From JALYLC01 sp035696365 (GTDB lineage: Bacteria > Actinomycetota > Thermoleophilia > Gaiellales > JALYLC01), in NCBI GenBank assembly GCA_035696365.1, contig DASRQS010000049.1, positions 1-50,377 of the forward strand: a DNA stretch of 50,377 nucleotides, written 5' to 3'. This document shows positions 41,638 to 49,931 of this stretch, in pieces; the stretch's first letter is position 1, and the number at the start of each line of letters is the position of its first letter. The position numbers were made by a program, and so were the translations under genes. The notes beneath the pieces were generated by a model. The model had not been told where the DNA came from, ran no database searches, and worked only from the letters and a program-made list of their open reading frames with translations.

Positions 41638-43272
41638 CTACGTGTGGCCTGCCATGGCAGGCTCCTCGTGCGTGGCGACCTCGCAGAGGGCCGCCTGGCC
41701 CGCGGCCACGCTCGCGATGCAGCGCTCGAGCGCGGAGCGCAGCTCCCCCGGCTGGACGACCCGCTCGGCGTGGCCGCCGAGGGCTCGGGCGACATCGGCG
41801 TAGCTCCCGCCGAGGCGGTCGGAGCCATAGCGCGAGACGGCATCGGGCATCCACTGCGTGTAGCCGCCCATCAGGCCGTTGTTGAGCACGATCGTGAGGA
41901 TCGGCAACCGGCTGCGCACGGCCGTCTCGAAGTCCATGCCGACCATGCCGAAGGCGGCGTCGCCCATGATGTTGACGGCCAGCCAGTCGGGCCGCGCGAG
42001 GCGGGCGCCCATGGCGAGTCCGAGACCGGTGCCGAGCTGCGTCGACTTGCCCCAGCCCAGGTAGCCGCGCGGCACGAGCGTCTCGTAGAACGGCACGATC
42101 TGGTCGCGCGGGTGGCCGGCGTCGTGCGTGACGACGGTGCGCTCGCGGTCGACGACCTGCATCAGCTCCCAGACGACGCGGTAGGGGCTGAGCGGCGCCG
42201 CATCCGAGGCCAGGCGCGGGCCCCACTCCTGCATGAACTGCGCGCGTACGCTCTCGACCCGGCCCTCGGTGGCGGCGCGCCGCTCGGACGGGGCACTGCC
42301 GATCTCCTCGAGCAGCTGGAGCAGCACGAGCCTGGCGTCGCCGACGGCACCGAAGGCGACGTCGTAGCCGGTCGCGAGGTCGCTGCGGTCGTCGGTGATC
42401 TGCCCGAGCGTCGCTCCGGCCGGCAGTGGCGTGATGTAGAGCGAGCGCGTGAAGCTCGTCCCGATCCCGAGCACGAGATCGGCCTCGGCGAAGAAACGGT
42501 CGACCGTGGCCGGGCGGGTGCGCCCTGCGGTGCCGAGCGCGAGCGGATGATTCTCGGGGAAGGCGCTCTTGCCGTTGAGCGTCGTCGCAACGGGCGTTCC
42601 GGTGAGCTCGGCGAGTCGCAGCAGCTCCGGGGTAGCGCCCGCGTAGAGCACGCCCTGGCCTGCGAGGATCACCGGGCGCGCGGCGCCGAGCAGCGCCTTC
42701 GCCGTGGCCGCCACGTCCTCGGCGGCCGCCTGCGTCAGCCGCGGCAGCGTCGTCGTGACGTTCCAGTCGGCGTAGCCGGCCTCGCCGTTCAGGACGTCGT
42801 TGGCGATCGTCACGAGCACGGGGCCGTTGCGCGGTCCGCGCAAGGCGTTGAGTGCGCGCCGGAAGATCTCCGGGCCACGCGCCGCGTCGTTCACGGTGGC
42901 CGCGAAGCGGGTGATGGGCGCGTAGGCGCGCTCACTGCGGAGCTCGCGGCCGGAGCCCTGCAGCGCGACGTCGTGCTCGCTCGGCAGCAGCAGGATCGGG
43001 CTGCGATCGCCGTAGGCCTGCGCCACGGCCGCGAACGAGGCCTCGGCGCCGGGGCCGTACTGCGCCGCGCAGGGAACGAAGCGCTCGCCGTTGGTCGCGC
43101 GCGCGAAGCCGTCGGCGATGTTGACCGCGACGCGCTCGGTGCGCGTGATGATCGGCCGCATGCCGATCAGCGCTGCGGAGTTGAGCAGGCGGTTCTCGGG
43201 GAAGCCGACGATGACCTCGGCGCCCTCGCGTTGCAGCAGTTGGCAGATCCGGTCTGCGACGAGCTCAGGCAT
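41638..43272 (-). CDS. Thiamine-diphosphate-dependent enzyme (acetolactate-synthase-like)
   Basis: The 544-aa product has the three domains of the ThDP superfamily. The N-terminal pyrimidine-binding domain includes the catalytic Glu in TRTERVAVNIADGFARA. The central domain covers about 190-330 (ARPVILAGQGVLYAGATPELLRLAEL). The C-terminal pyrophosphate domain has MGDAAFGMVGMDFETAVRSRLPILTIVLNN (the GDx...NN cofactor motif). Relatives include acetolactate synthase, benzoylformate decarboxylase and oxalyl-CoA decarboxylase; the substrate here is a 2-oxo acid of unknown type. ATG at 43272 overlaps the stop of the aminotransferase by 8 bases; the next gene follows after 10 bases. Confidence 0.9.
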   Translation of the reverse strand: MPELVADRICQLLQREGAEVIVGFPENRLLNSAALIGMRPIITRTERVAVNIADGFARATNGERFVPCAAQYGPGAEASFAAVAQAYGDRSPILLLPSEHDVALQGSGRELRSERAYAPITRFAATVNDAARGPEIFRRALNALRGPRNGPVLVTIANDVLNGEAGYADWNVTTTLPRLTQAAAEDVAATAKALLGAARPVILAGQGVLYAGATPELLRLAELTGTPVATTLNGKSAFPENHPLALGTAGRTRPATVDRFFAEADLVLGIGTSFTRSLYITPLPAGATLGQITDDRSDLATGYDVAFGAVGDARLVLLQLLEEIGSAPSERRAATEGRVESVRAQFMQEWGPRLASDAAPLSPYRVVWELMQVVDRERTVVTHDAGHPRDQIVPFYETLVPRGYLGWGKSTQLGTGLGLAMGARLARPDWLAVNIMGDAAFGMVGMDFETAVRSRLPILTIVLNNGLMGGYTQWMPDAVSRYGSDRLGGSYADVARALGGHAERVVQPGELRSALERCIASVAAGQAALCEVATHEEPAMAGHT

Positions 43273-44371
43273 CGCGGACAGCCCGCAGGATCTCGGCCGC
43301 CGTGCGGCGCATCACGGCGTCCGGCGCGACCGTCACGCGCGCAAAGCCGGGGAGGCCGAACTCGCTGCCTCCGCGGATGAGGATGCCGCGGCGCATGAGC
43401 TCTGCCGTCACGGCCTGGTCGTCGGCGCCCAGCTCGACGAGCACGAAGTTGGAGTGCGACGGATGCACGCGCAGGCCGCCCGCCTCGAGCTCGGAGGTCA
43501 GGAGGTCGCGCGCGGCGGCGACCTGCACGCGCCGCTGCTCGACGAATGCGGGGTCGGCGACCCCGGCGATGCCGGCAGCGAGCGCGGCCCGGTTGACGTT
43601 GAACGGTTCCTGCACGAGATCGAGCAACCTGGCCACCTCCGGAGCGGTGATCGCGTAGCCGAGGCGAAGGCCCGCGAGTCCGTAGATCTTGGAGAACGAG
43701 CGGATGACGATCACGGGCCGCCCCTCGAGCACGTCGCGCGGGCGGTTCACGCGTACCGCCGGGTCGGCGAAGTCCATGTAGGGCTCGTCCGAGACGACGA
43801 TGCAGCGCGGGGGCAGGCTGTCGAGGAAGGCACACCAGGCCTCGCGCTCGATCAGTGTGCCGGTGGGGTTGTTCGGATCGCAGATCCAGACCACCCGCGC
43901 ATCGGTCGCGTTGGCCGCCGCGGCGACGCCGTCGAGATCGATCGCGAGCCCCTTGGGCGGGACCCGCGTCACGACCCCGCCCGCTGCGGCGGACACCGAG
44001 GCGTAGAGGCCGTAGGTGAGCAGCGGCACGACGACGGGCGTGCCCTCGCCGATGAAGACCTGGGCGACGGACGCGATCAGGGCCTGGGCGCCGTGCGCCG
44101 GCGTCACGCACTCGGGCGGTACGCCGAGCCAGGTCGCCAGCCCCGCGCGGAAGTCGGCGAACAAGCGCTCCGGGTAGAGAGCGGCGTTGAAGACCTCGGC
44201 CGCGGCGGCCTCCAGGACACGCTGCGGGGGCTCGAAGCGGTCCTCGTTCCAGTTCAGCGGCTCGAGCTCGTCCAGCCCGTGCTCGGCCTTGAGGGCGTCG
44301 CGGCTCGCGCCCGGGTCGTAGCGCACGAGGCCTCGGAGCGACGGCCGCGCGAGTGCGTCCCAGTCGATCAC
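43265..44371 (-). CDS. Class I/II PLP-dependent aminotransferase (HisC-like)
   Basis: This 368-aa protein is a fold-type I aminotransferase. Seen are VVWICDPNNPTGTLIE (substrate/PLP Asn), CIVVSDEPYMDF (Asp-x-x-Tyr), and SFSKIYGLAGLRLGYAI, where the Lys forms the Schiff base. The C-terminal HSNFVLVELGADD and GFARVTVA fit histidinol-phosphate aminotransferase-like enzymes. It probably interconverts an amino acid and an oxo acid, which the adjacent ThDP enzyme could then use. GTG start at 44371 overlapping the stop of the M20 gene (GTGA). Confidence 0.9.
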   Translation of the reverse strand: MIDWDALARPSLRGLVRYDPGASRDALKAEHGLDELEPLNWNEDRFEPPQRVLEAAAAEVFNAALYPERLFADFRAGLATWLGVPPECVTPAHGAQALIASVAQVFIGEGTPVVVPLLTYGLYASVSAAAGGVVTRVPPKGLAIDLDGVAAAANATDARVVWICDPNNPTGTLIEREAWCAFLDSLPPRCIVVSDEPYMDFADPAVRVNRPRDVLEGRPVIVIRSFSKIYGLAGLRLGYAITAPEVARLLDLVQEPFNVNRAALAAGIAGVADPAFVEQRRVQVAAARDLLTSELEAGGLRVHPSHSNFVLVELGADDQAVTAELMRRGILIRGGSEFGLPGFARVTVAPDAVMRRTAAEILRAVRDA

Positions 44372-45636
44372 GCGGCGGCCAGCTCGCGCAGCGCGGCCTC
44401 GAGTGCCTGGAGACCGAGCGCGACGGCGTCGCTCCCGCTGAGCTCCTCGGGCGCGTGGCTGACGCCGCCCGCGTCGCTTCGCACGAACAGCATCGCGCTC
44501 GGCACCCCGGCGAGCGCCAGGATCGCGGCGTCGTGACCTGCGCCCGACGGCAGCTCTGTCGGCTCGAGGCCGAGCGCAGTGACCGCGCGCCGCAGCGCGC
44601 CCATCGGCGCGGCGCTCATGGCCACGGCCTCGTAGCGCCAGCGGGGGGCGATCTCGACCTCGCAGTTGGCCGCCTTCGCGGCCGCGCGCGCAGCCTCGAC
44701 GACGCCGTTGACGAGCGCCTCGACGCTCGCGTCGTCGGGCGCGCGCAGGTCGGCGAACAGCTCGCAACGCTCCGGGATCGTGTTTGTGGCGCCCGGCGCG
44801 ACGGTCAGCCGGCCGATCGTCGCGACGGCTCCGGGTACCGAGCGCGCGATGTCGTGCGCGTCCACGACGAGCCGCGCGCCCGCGCCGAGCGCATCGGAGC
44901 GCAGCGCCATCGGCACCGTGCCGGCATGACCGCGGTGGCCGGAGAACGTGAACTCGAGACCCGCCATCCCGGCGATGGAGCTCACGATGCCGAGCGGCGC
45001 GCCGGCGGCAGCGAGCGTCGGGCCCTGCTCGATGTGCAGCTCGACGAAGGCCGCGGGCGCCGGGTCGAGCCAGCCGGTCGTGGGGAGCTCTCCGTAGCCG
45101 AGCGCCGCGAACGCCTCGGCCAGCGAGATGCCGTCGGCGTCGAGCAGATCGCCCTCGTCGTCGTCCAGCTGGCCGCAGATCGCGCGGCTGCCGAACACGC
45201 CGCGGCCGAAGCGCGGCCCTTCCTCGAGGCGGAAGGCGATGACCTTGATGCTCCGCCGCGGCGGGCCGTCGGCGGCGATCGCCTCAGCCGCGTCGAGCGC
45301 GCTGAGCACGCCGAGGGCGCCGTCGAAGCGGCCGCCGTCGGGCGGTGTGTCGAGGTGCGAGCCGCTCCAGATCTCCGGCGAGCCGGGGTCGCTGCCCGTG
45401 AGCTGCCCGACCAGGTTGCCGGCGGGATCACGGCTGACCGCGAGTCCCGCCTCGTGCATCCAGCCGGCCACCAGCGCGTGCGCGCGCTCCTCGCCTGCGC
45501 CCAGGCCAGGGCGGTTCGTGCCCGCCGCTCTGCCGATCTCGAAGAGCGCGTCGAGACGCTCGAGAACGCGGGCGGATCGCCACTCCGGGCTCACCGCTCG
45601 AGGCGCGCTCGGGGTGTCGCCGCGGAGACTGCTCAC
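44368..45636 (-). CDS. M20-family Zn-dependent hydrolase (carbamoylase/allantoate amidohydrolase type)
   Basis: From the GTG at 45636 the product is 422 aa. The pattern EIWSGSHLDTPPDGGRFDGALGVLSALDA (metal His, Asp and bridging Asp), then FRLEEGPRFGRGVFGSRAICG (Glu-Glu pair) and FVELHIEQGPTL (His), fits the hydantoinase/carbamoylase subgroup of M20. The group includes N-carbamoyl-amino-acid hydrolases, beta-ureidopropionase and allantoate amidohydrolase. A longer ATG-initiated frame to 45687 would overlap the palindromic operator, so I prefer the GTG. It is the first gene of a leftward operon with the aminotransferase, ThDP enzyme, PuuE-like and Gfo/Idh/MocA genes. Confidence 0.88.
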   Translation of the reverse strand: MSSLRGDTPSAPRAVSPEWRSARVLERLDALFEIGRAAGTNRPGLGAGEERAHALVAGWMHEAGLAVSRDPAGNLVGQLTGSDPGSPEIWSGSHLDTPPDGGRFDGALGVLSALDAAEAIAADGPPRRSIKVIAFRLEEGPRFGRGVFGSRAICGQLDDDEGDLLDADGISLAEAFAALGYGELPTTGWLDPAPAAFVELHIEQGPTLAAAGAPLGIVSSIAGMAGLEFTFSGHRGHAGTVPMALRSDALGAGARLVVDAHDIARSVPGAVATIGRLTVAPGATNTIPERCELFADLRAPDDASVEALVNGVVEAARAAAKAANCEVEIAPRWRYEAVAMSAAPMGALRRAVTALGLEPTELPSGAGHDAAILALAGVPSAMLFVRSDAGGVSHAPEELSGSDAVALGLQALEAALRELAAA

Positions 45637-45673
45637 GCCGCCGAGTATGCAGCACACCGGGCCGCGGAGGCGC

Positions 45674-45702
45674 TGGACGATCGACAATTCTCTGACTATA
45701 GT
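45674..45702 (+). promoter_or_regulatory. Promoter for the MarR-GNAT gene, predicted leaderless
   Basis: A TGGACG box (45674-45679) and a TATAGT box (45697-45702) are 17 bases apart. A start site 7 bases after the -10 box would be at 45709, the A of the ATG. No ribosome binding site precedes that ATG, which fits a leaderless mRNA. Confidence 0.45.
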
Positions 45703-45710
45703 CAGAGAAT
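45687..45710. promoter_or_regulatory. Perfect 24-bp palindrome, likely MarR operator
   Basis: A perfect 24-bp inverted repeat (half-site ATTCTCTGACTA, then its complement) lies between the divergent M20 operon and the MarR-GNAT gene. It contains the proposed -10 box (TATAGT) and the first two bases of the regulator's ATG. A MarR dimer bound here would block transcription in both directions, as is usual for divergent MarR systems. That the adjacent regulator binds it is inference from position and symmetry. Confidence 0.65.
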
Positions 45711-46590
45711 GGGTACACCGATGGTGGAGCGGGTGCGCAGCTTCAATCGAGCCGTCACCGAACGCGTCGGAGCGCTCGACGAGCAGTTCCTCGGGCGCGG
45801 CCGGCCACTCGGCGAGGCACGAGTGCTGTGGGAGATCGGTCCCGGCGGCGTCGAGGTGCGCGAGTTGCGACGACGCCTCGCCGTGGACTCGGGATATGCC
45901 AGCAGGCTCCTCCGCTCACTGGAAGCCCAGGGGCTCGTGGCGGTGAAGACCGTCGAGAGCGACCGCCGTGTGCGACGCGCATGTCTGACGAAGACGGGTC
46001 TCGCCGAGCGGCGCGTGCTCGATCGACTGGCCGACGAGAAAGCGCAGTCGATCCTCGATCCGCTCGACGAGCGCCAGCGCACCCGCCTCATGCAGGCGAT
46101 GGAGGAAGTCGAACGGCTCATGCGTGCCTCGTCGGCCTCCATCGCCGCCGAGGACCCGGCGACGGATGACGCGCGCTGGTGCATCCAGCAATACTTCGAA
46201 GAGCTCGCAGAGCGCTTCGACACGGGATTCGATCCGTCGCGCAGCATCCCGGCCGACCCCGACGATCTCCGCCCTCCAGCGGGGCTTCTCCTGCTCGCGC
46301 GCCGCGGCGAGCAGCCGCTGGGCTGCGGCGCCCTGAAGTTCCACCCCGGCGAGCCCGCCGAGCTGAAACGCATGTGGGTCTCGCCCGAAGCGCGCGGCCT
46401 GGGACTCGGCCGCCGGCTGCTGCGCAGCCTGGAGCAGGCGGCCGCAGAAGCCGGCGCAACGGCCATCCGCCTCGAGACGAACGGCACCCTGAGCGAGGCG
46501 ATCGCGCTCTACCGCCAATCCGGCTACTCGGAAGTCGAAGCGTTCAACACCGAGCCGTACGCGCACCACTGGTTCGAGAAGCGTCTTTGA
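45709..46590 (+). CDS. MarR-family regulator fused to GNAT acetyltransferase
   Basis: This 293-aa protein has a winged-helix MarR domain (about residues 5-140): LGEARVLWEIGPGGVEVRELRRRLAVDSGYASRLLRSLEAQGLVAVKTVESDRRVRRACLTKTG. A GNAT domain follows (about 150-293) with the acetyl-CoA loop segment ARGLGLGRRLLRSLEQAAAEAG and the ending ALYRQSGYSEVEAFNTEPYAHHWFEKRL. MarR-GNAT fusions are known in many bacteria; the acetyl acceptor and signal molecule are unknown. It is divergent from the M20 catabolic operon and probably controls it. I chose the ATG at 45709, at the predicted transcription start; the ATG at 45721 is an alternative. Confidence 0.9.
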   Translation: MGTPMVERVRSFNRAVTERVGALDEQFLGRGRPLGEARVLWEIGPGGVEVRELRRRLAVDSGYASRLLRSLEAQGLVAVKTVESDRRVRRACLTKTGLAERRVLDRLADEKAQSILDPLDERQRTRLMQAMEEVERLMRASSASIAAEDPATDDARWCIQQYFEELAERFDTGFDPSRSIPADPDDLRPPAGLLLLARRGEQPLGCGALKFHPGEPAELKRMWVSPEARGLGLGRRLLRSLEQAAAEAGATAIRLETNGTLSEAIALYRQSGYSEVEAFNTEPYAHHWFEKRL

Positions 46591-46596
46591 GTGTCC

Positions 46597-46664
46597 GGGA
46601 CATCAAGGGTCAGACCCCGAGTGTCCCGCCCTGGGACATCAAGGGTCAGACCCCGAGTGTCCCG
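46597..46664. repeat. Tandem direct pair of the 32-base palindromic repeat
   Basis: Two identical 32-base units (46597-46628 and 46633-46664) are separated by four bases. Each runs GGGACATCAAGGGTC, A, GACCCCGAGTGTCCCG and folds on itself. The pair begins 6 bases after the MarR-GNAT stop and ends 13 bases before the RhaEW stop, between convergent genes. It could act as a bidirectional terminator as well as a repeat element. Confidence 0.9.
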
Positions 46665-46677
46665 CTCGTGGCTTCGG

Positions 46678-48756
46678 CTAGCGGGTGTAGGCCGCGGGCA
46701 CTCCGCCGTCGACGTTCAGGATGTTGCCGGTGCTCTTGCCCGAGCGCGCGTCCGAGGCGAAGTGGACGACCGCGGCGGCCACGTCCTCGGGGAGGATGTT
46801 CACGCGCAGGGTGGTGCGCGCGCGGTAGTGATCCTCGAGCGCGTCGGGCTCGATGCCGTAGTTGGCTGCGCGCTCCTCGCGCCAGGAGGAGTGCCAGATG
46901 CCCGAGCCCTGCAGCACCGCGTCGGGATTGACCGTGTTGACGCGGATGCCCGCGGCGCCTCCCTCCTCGGCGAGGCAGCGGGCGAGGTGCAGCTCGGCGG
47001 CCTTGGCCGAGGAGTAGGCGGCGGCGTTGCGGCCGGCGACGAGTGCGTTCTTCGATGCCACGAAGACGACCGAGCCGCCGCTCCCCTGCTGACGGAGCAG
47101 GCGGAAGGCCTCACGCGCGACGAGGAAGTAGCCGGTGCCCAGGATCGCGTGACTGCGGTTCCAGTCGGCCAGCGTCGTGTCCTCGATCGAGGCGCTGGAG
47201 GCGACGCCGGCGTTCGAGACCACGATGTCGACGCCCCCGAAGCGCTCCATCGTCTCGCGGAACGCGCCGGCGACGTCGGCCTCGCTCGTGACGTCGCCCT
47301 GCACGGCCAGGCCCGCGGCGCCGAGATCGGCGATCGCGACTTCGGCGCCGTCGCCGTCCAGGTCGAACGCGACCACGGCCGCGCCGAGTGACGCGAGCGC
47401 GTCGACGATGGCCCGGCCGATGCCGCCCGCCGCCCCGGTGACGAGCGCGACCTTGCCCTGCAGCTCGCGCGGCGGCGGTGCGAGCGAGAGCTTGTAGAGC
47501 TCGAGTGGCCAGTATTCGACGGCGAAGCTCTCGGCCGGCGTCAGCGAGACGAAGCGGTCGAGCGCGTGTGCCCCGGCCATGACCTCCATTGCGCGGTGGT
47601 AGAGATCGCGCGAGAGGCTCGCGGCGGCGAGCGTCGGGCCGACGCCGACCAGGCCGAGGTGCTGCACCAGCACGACGCGCGCGTCGGGATCCATGGGCGT
47701 GATCTCGGGGCCGTACTCGGCGACGTAGGCGCGATACGCCTCGCGAAAGTCGCCGGCGGCAGTGCGGATGCGCTCGGCCAGAGTCCCGACGTCGTCGGCC
47801 GCGGGGTCGAACGGCACCCACAGCGGCAGGCGCTTGGTGTGCACGAGGTGGTCGGGGCAGGGGGCCCCCACCTGCACGAGCCCGGGCGCCGCGCGCGAGG
47901 ACGCGAACTCGAGCGCCTTAGGCGACTCGTCGACGCACAGCAGCTTCGCGCGCTCCGACGACGCGGCGCCGCGGATCGAGGGCAGCAGCTGCATCAGCGT
48001 GGCGTGGCGGGTCGCCTCGTCGAGCGCAGGGCCGGCCGGACCGTCGAAGCGCTGGGCGCCCTTGGTACGCTCGTTGACGAACGCGATCGCCGTGTTGATC
48101 GCCTCGATCGTGGCGTGGTAGGCCTCCTCCGCGGAGTCCCCCCACACCACGAGCCCGTGCTTGGCCAGCACGATCAGCCGCAGGCCGGGCGTGCTGCGCA
48201 CGGCCTCGCCGACCTGCTTGGAAAGCGTGAAGCCGGGACGGATGTAGGGAATCCAGGCGGCCGACTCGCCGAAACACTCGCGCACGAGCTGCTCGCCGTT
48301 CTCAGAGCCGGCCAGGATGTTGATGCCGTCGGGATGCGTGTGGTGGACATGCCGGGCGGGGACGAAGGCGTGCAGCAGCGTCTCGATCGACGGTCGCGGC
48401 ATCGCGGGGTCGAGCTGGCAGCGCACGAGGTGGGCGACCATGTCCTCGTCGCTCATCTCGCCGCGCGCAATCAGCGGCAGCACCTCCTGCAGACGGAGCA
48501 CGGTGAAGCCCTGCGGCCCGATCGTGGCGAGATCGCTGCCCGACCCCTTGACCCACATGACCGAGCGCTCGGTGCCGGTGTGATCGACGGCCGTGCCCTT
48601 GGCAGAGGTGTTGCCGCCGCCGAAGTTGGAGACCGCGCGGTCGGAGCCCAGCAGGTTCGAGGCGCGCACGAGTGCGGCCAGCGGGTCGTTCGCGACCTCG
48701 CCGTCGGTCGCCCAGAGGTCGGCGGTGGAGGCGATCAGCTCCGCGGTGGCGCTCAT
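46678..48756 (-). CDS. Bifunctional rhamnulose-1-phosphate aldolase/lactaldehyde dehydrogenase (RhaEW type)
   Basis: The 692-aa product fuses a class II aldolase domain and an SDR domain, as in RhaEW-type enzymes. The aldolase half (about 1-420) has GGGNTSAKG and the zinc-binding HVHHTHPDG. The SDR half (about 430-692) has VALVTGAAGGIGRAIVDAL, VSNAG, and catalytic YSSAKAAELH. The enzyme cleaves L-rhamnulose-1-phosphate to dihydroxyacetone phosphate and L-lactaldehyde, then oxidises lactaldehyde to lactate. ATG at 48756 overlaps the stop of the isomerase gene, so this is the third gene of the rhamnose operon. Confidence 0.93.
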   Translation of the reverse strand: MSATAELIASTADLWATDGEVANDPLAALVRASNLLGSDRAVSNFGGGNTSAKGTAVDHTGTERSVMWVKGSGSDLATIGPQGFTVLRLQEVLPLIARGEMSDEDMVAHLVRCQLDPAMPRPSIETLLHAFVPARHVHHTHPDGINILAGSENGEQLVRECFGESAAWIPYIRPGFTLSKQVGEAVRSTPGLRLIVLAKHGLVVWGDSAEEAYHATIEAINTAIAFVNERTKGAQRFDGPAGPALDEATRHATLMQLLPSIRGAASSERAKLLCVDESPKALEFASSRAAPGLVQVGAPCPDHLVHTKRLPLWVPFDPAADDVGTLAERIRTAAGDFREAYRAYVAEYGPEITPMDPDARVVLVQHLGLVGVGPTLAAASLSRDLYHRAMEVMAGAHALDRFVSLTPAESFAVEYWPLELYKLSLAPPPRELQGKVALVTGAAGGIGRAIVDALASLGAAVVAFDLDGDGAEVAIADLGAAGLAVQGDVTSEADVAGAFRETMERFGGVDIVVSNAGVASSASIEDTTLADWNRSHAILGTGYFLVAREAFRLLRQQGSGGSVVFVASKNALVAGRNAAAYSSAKAAELHLARCLAEEGGAAGIRVNTVNPDAVLQGSGIWHSSWREERAANYGIEPDALEDHYRARTTLRVNILPEDVAAAVVHFASDARSGKSTGNILNVDGGVPAAYTR

Positions 48757-49931
48757 CGCCCGTCTCCGCGCTCGGCCGCCATGCGCTCGGCTCGCCCGGA
48801 CGCCCGTAGCGCCGCAACGGGATCATCGGCGGCGCCGAGCGCCCTGCGCGCGCTCGAGCAGAGCGACCGGACATCGGTGTTGTACGCGTCGAGCAGGGTC
48901 TGGTGGCCGGCCAGCACATCGCCGGCGGCGCTCGCTGCGCGCAGCGCGTCGCGGTCGACGATCAGCGCCCGTGCATAAGCGTCCTGGATGTTGACGACGC
49001 TCATGACCATCGCCTCGACTTTCGCCTCGATGTTGTGGGACTGGTCGATCGTCAAGCGCGGCAGTGGGCGTCCGCTGCCGACGAGCTCGCAGAAGACCAG
49101 GAAGAGCTCGAACGGATTGACCGAGCCGACGATGAGGTCGTCGTCCGCGTACTTGCGGTTGTTGAAGTGGAAGCCGCCGAGCCGCTGCTCGGACGCCAGG
49201 ATCGAGACGATCTGCTCGACGTTGACGCCCTGTGCGTGATGACCCATGTCGACGAGCACGCGCGCCCGCTCGCCCAGCCGGTGGCAGACAAGCAGCGCGG
49301 AGCCCCAGTCGGCCAGATCGGTCGCGTAGAAGGCGGGCTCGAAGAGCTTGTACTCGACCAGGAACTCCTGCTCGGCGGGCAGGGCGGCGTAGACGCGCGC
49401 GAGCGACTCGAGCATGCGCTCGCGGCGCTCGATCAGGTTGTCCTGCCCGGGGTAGTTGGTGCCGTCCGCGAGCCACAGCGACTGCGCGCCCGAGCCGAGC
49501 GTGCGCGCGATCTCGATGCACTCGAGCAGGTGCTCCTCGGCCTTGGCCCGGACGGCCATGTCGGGGTTCGTCACCGATCCGAGGACGTAGTCGGGATCCT
49601 GGAAGAGGTTCGGGTTGACGGCTCCGACGCGCAGGCCGGCGGCCGCGATGTAATCGGCGAGCTGCTGCACGTCCGGCACCGCGTCCCACGGGAAGTGCAG
49701 TGCCACCGAGCCGGCCGTGCCGGTCAGCCGGTGCACCTCGGCCGCGTCGTCGACCCGCTCGAAGACGGTGCGCGGGCGGCCGGCCTGCGGGAAGACGCCG
49801 AAGCGCGTGCCGGAGTCGCCGTAGCCCCACGAGGGCGTCTCGATCACGAGCGAGCGGAGCGCGGCCTCGGCGCCGTCCACATCGACGCCACGCGTGCGCA
49901 TTCGGGCCGTCAGCTGGTCGTGCTCGGTCAT
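48753..49931 (-). CDS. rhaI: L-rhamnose isomerase, Streptomyces subtype
   Basis: This 392-aa TIM-barrel enzyme converts L-rhamnose to L-rhamnulose. Metal and substrate residues fit EFLVEYKLFEPAFYATD, RVLVDMGHHAQGVNVE and RLGGFHFNNRKYADDDLIVGSVNPFELF, typical of the RhaI/Streptomyces-type rhamnose isomerase rather than RhaA. ATG at 49931 overlapping the kinase stop (ATGA); its stop overlaps the RhaEW start. The frame continues upstream to 50180 but only through kinase sequence in another frame. Confidence 0.9.
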   Translation of the reverse strand: MTEHDQLTARMRTRGVDVDGAEAALRSLVIETPSWGYGDSGTRFGVFPQAGRPRTVFERVDDAAEVHRLTGTAGSVALHFPWDAVPDVQQLADYIAAAGLRVGAVNPNLFQDPDYVLGSVTNPDMAVRAKAEEHLLECIEIARTLGSGAQSLWLADGTNYPGQDNLIERRERMLESLARVYAALPAEQEFLVEYKLFEPAFYATDLADWGSALLVCHRLGERARVLVDMGHHAQGVNVEQIVSILASEQRLGGFHFNNRKYADDDLIVGSVNPFELFLVFCELVGSGRPLPRLTIDQSHNIEAKVEAMVMSVVNIQDAYARALIVDRDALRAASAAGDVLAGHQTLLDAYNTDVRSLCSSARRALGAADDPVAALRASGRAERMAAERGDGR

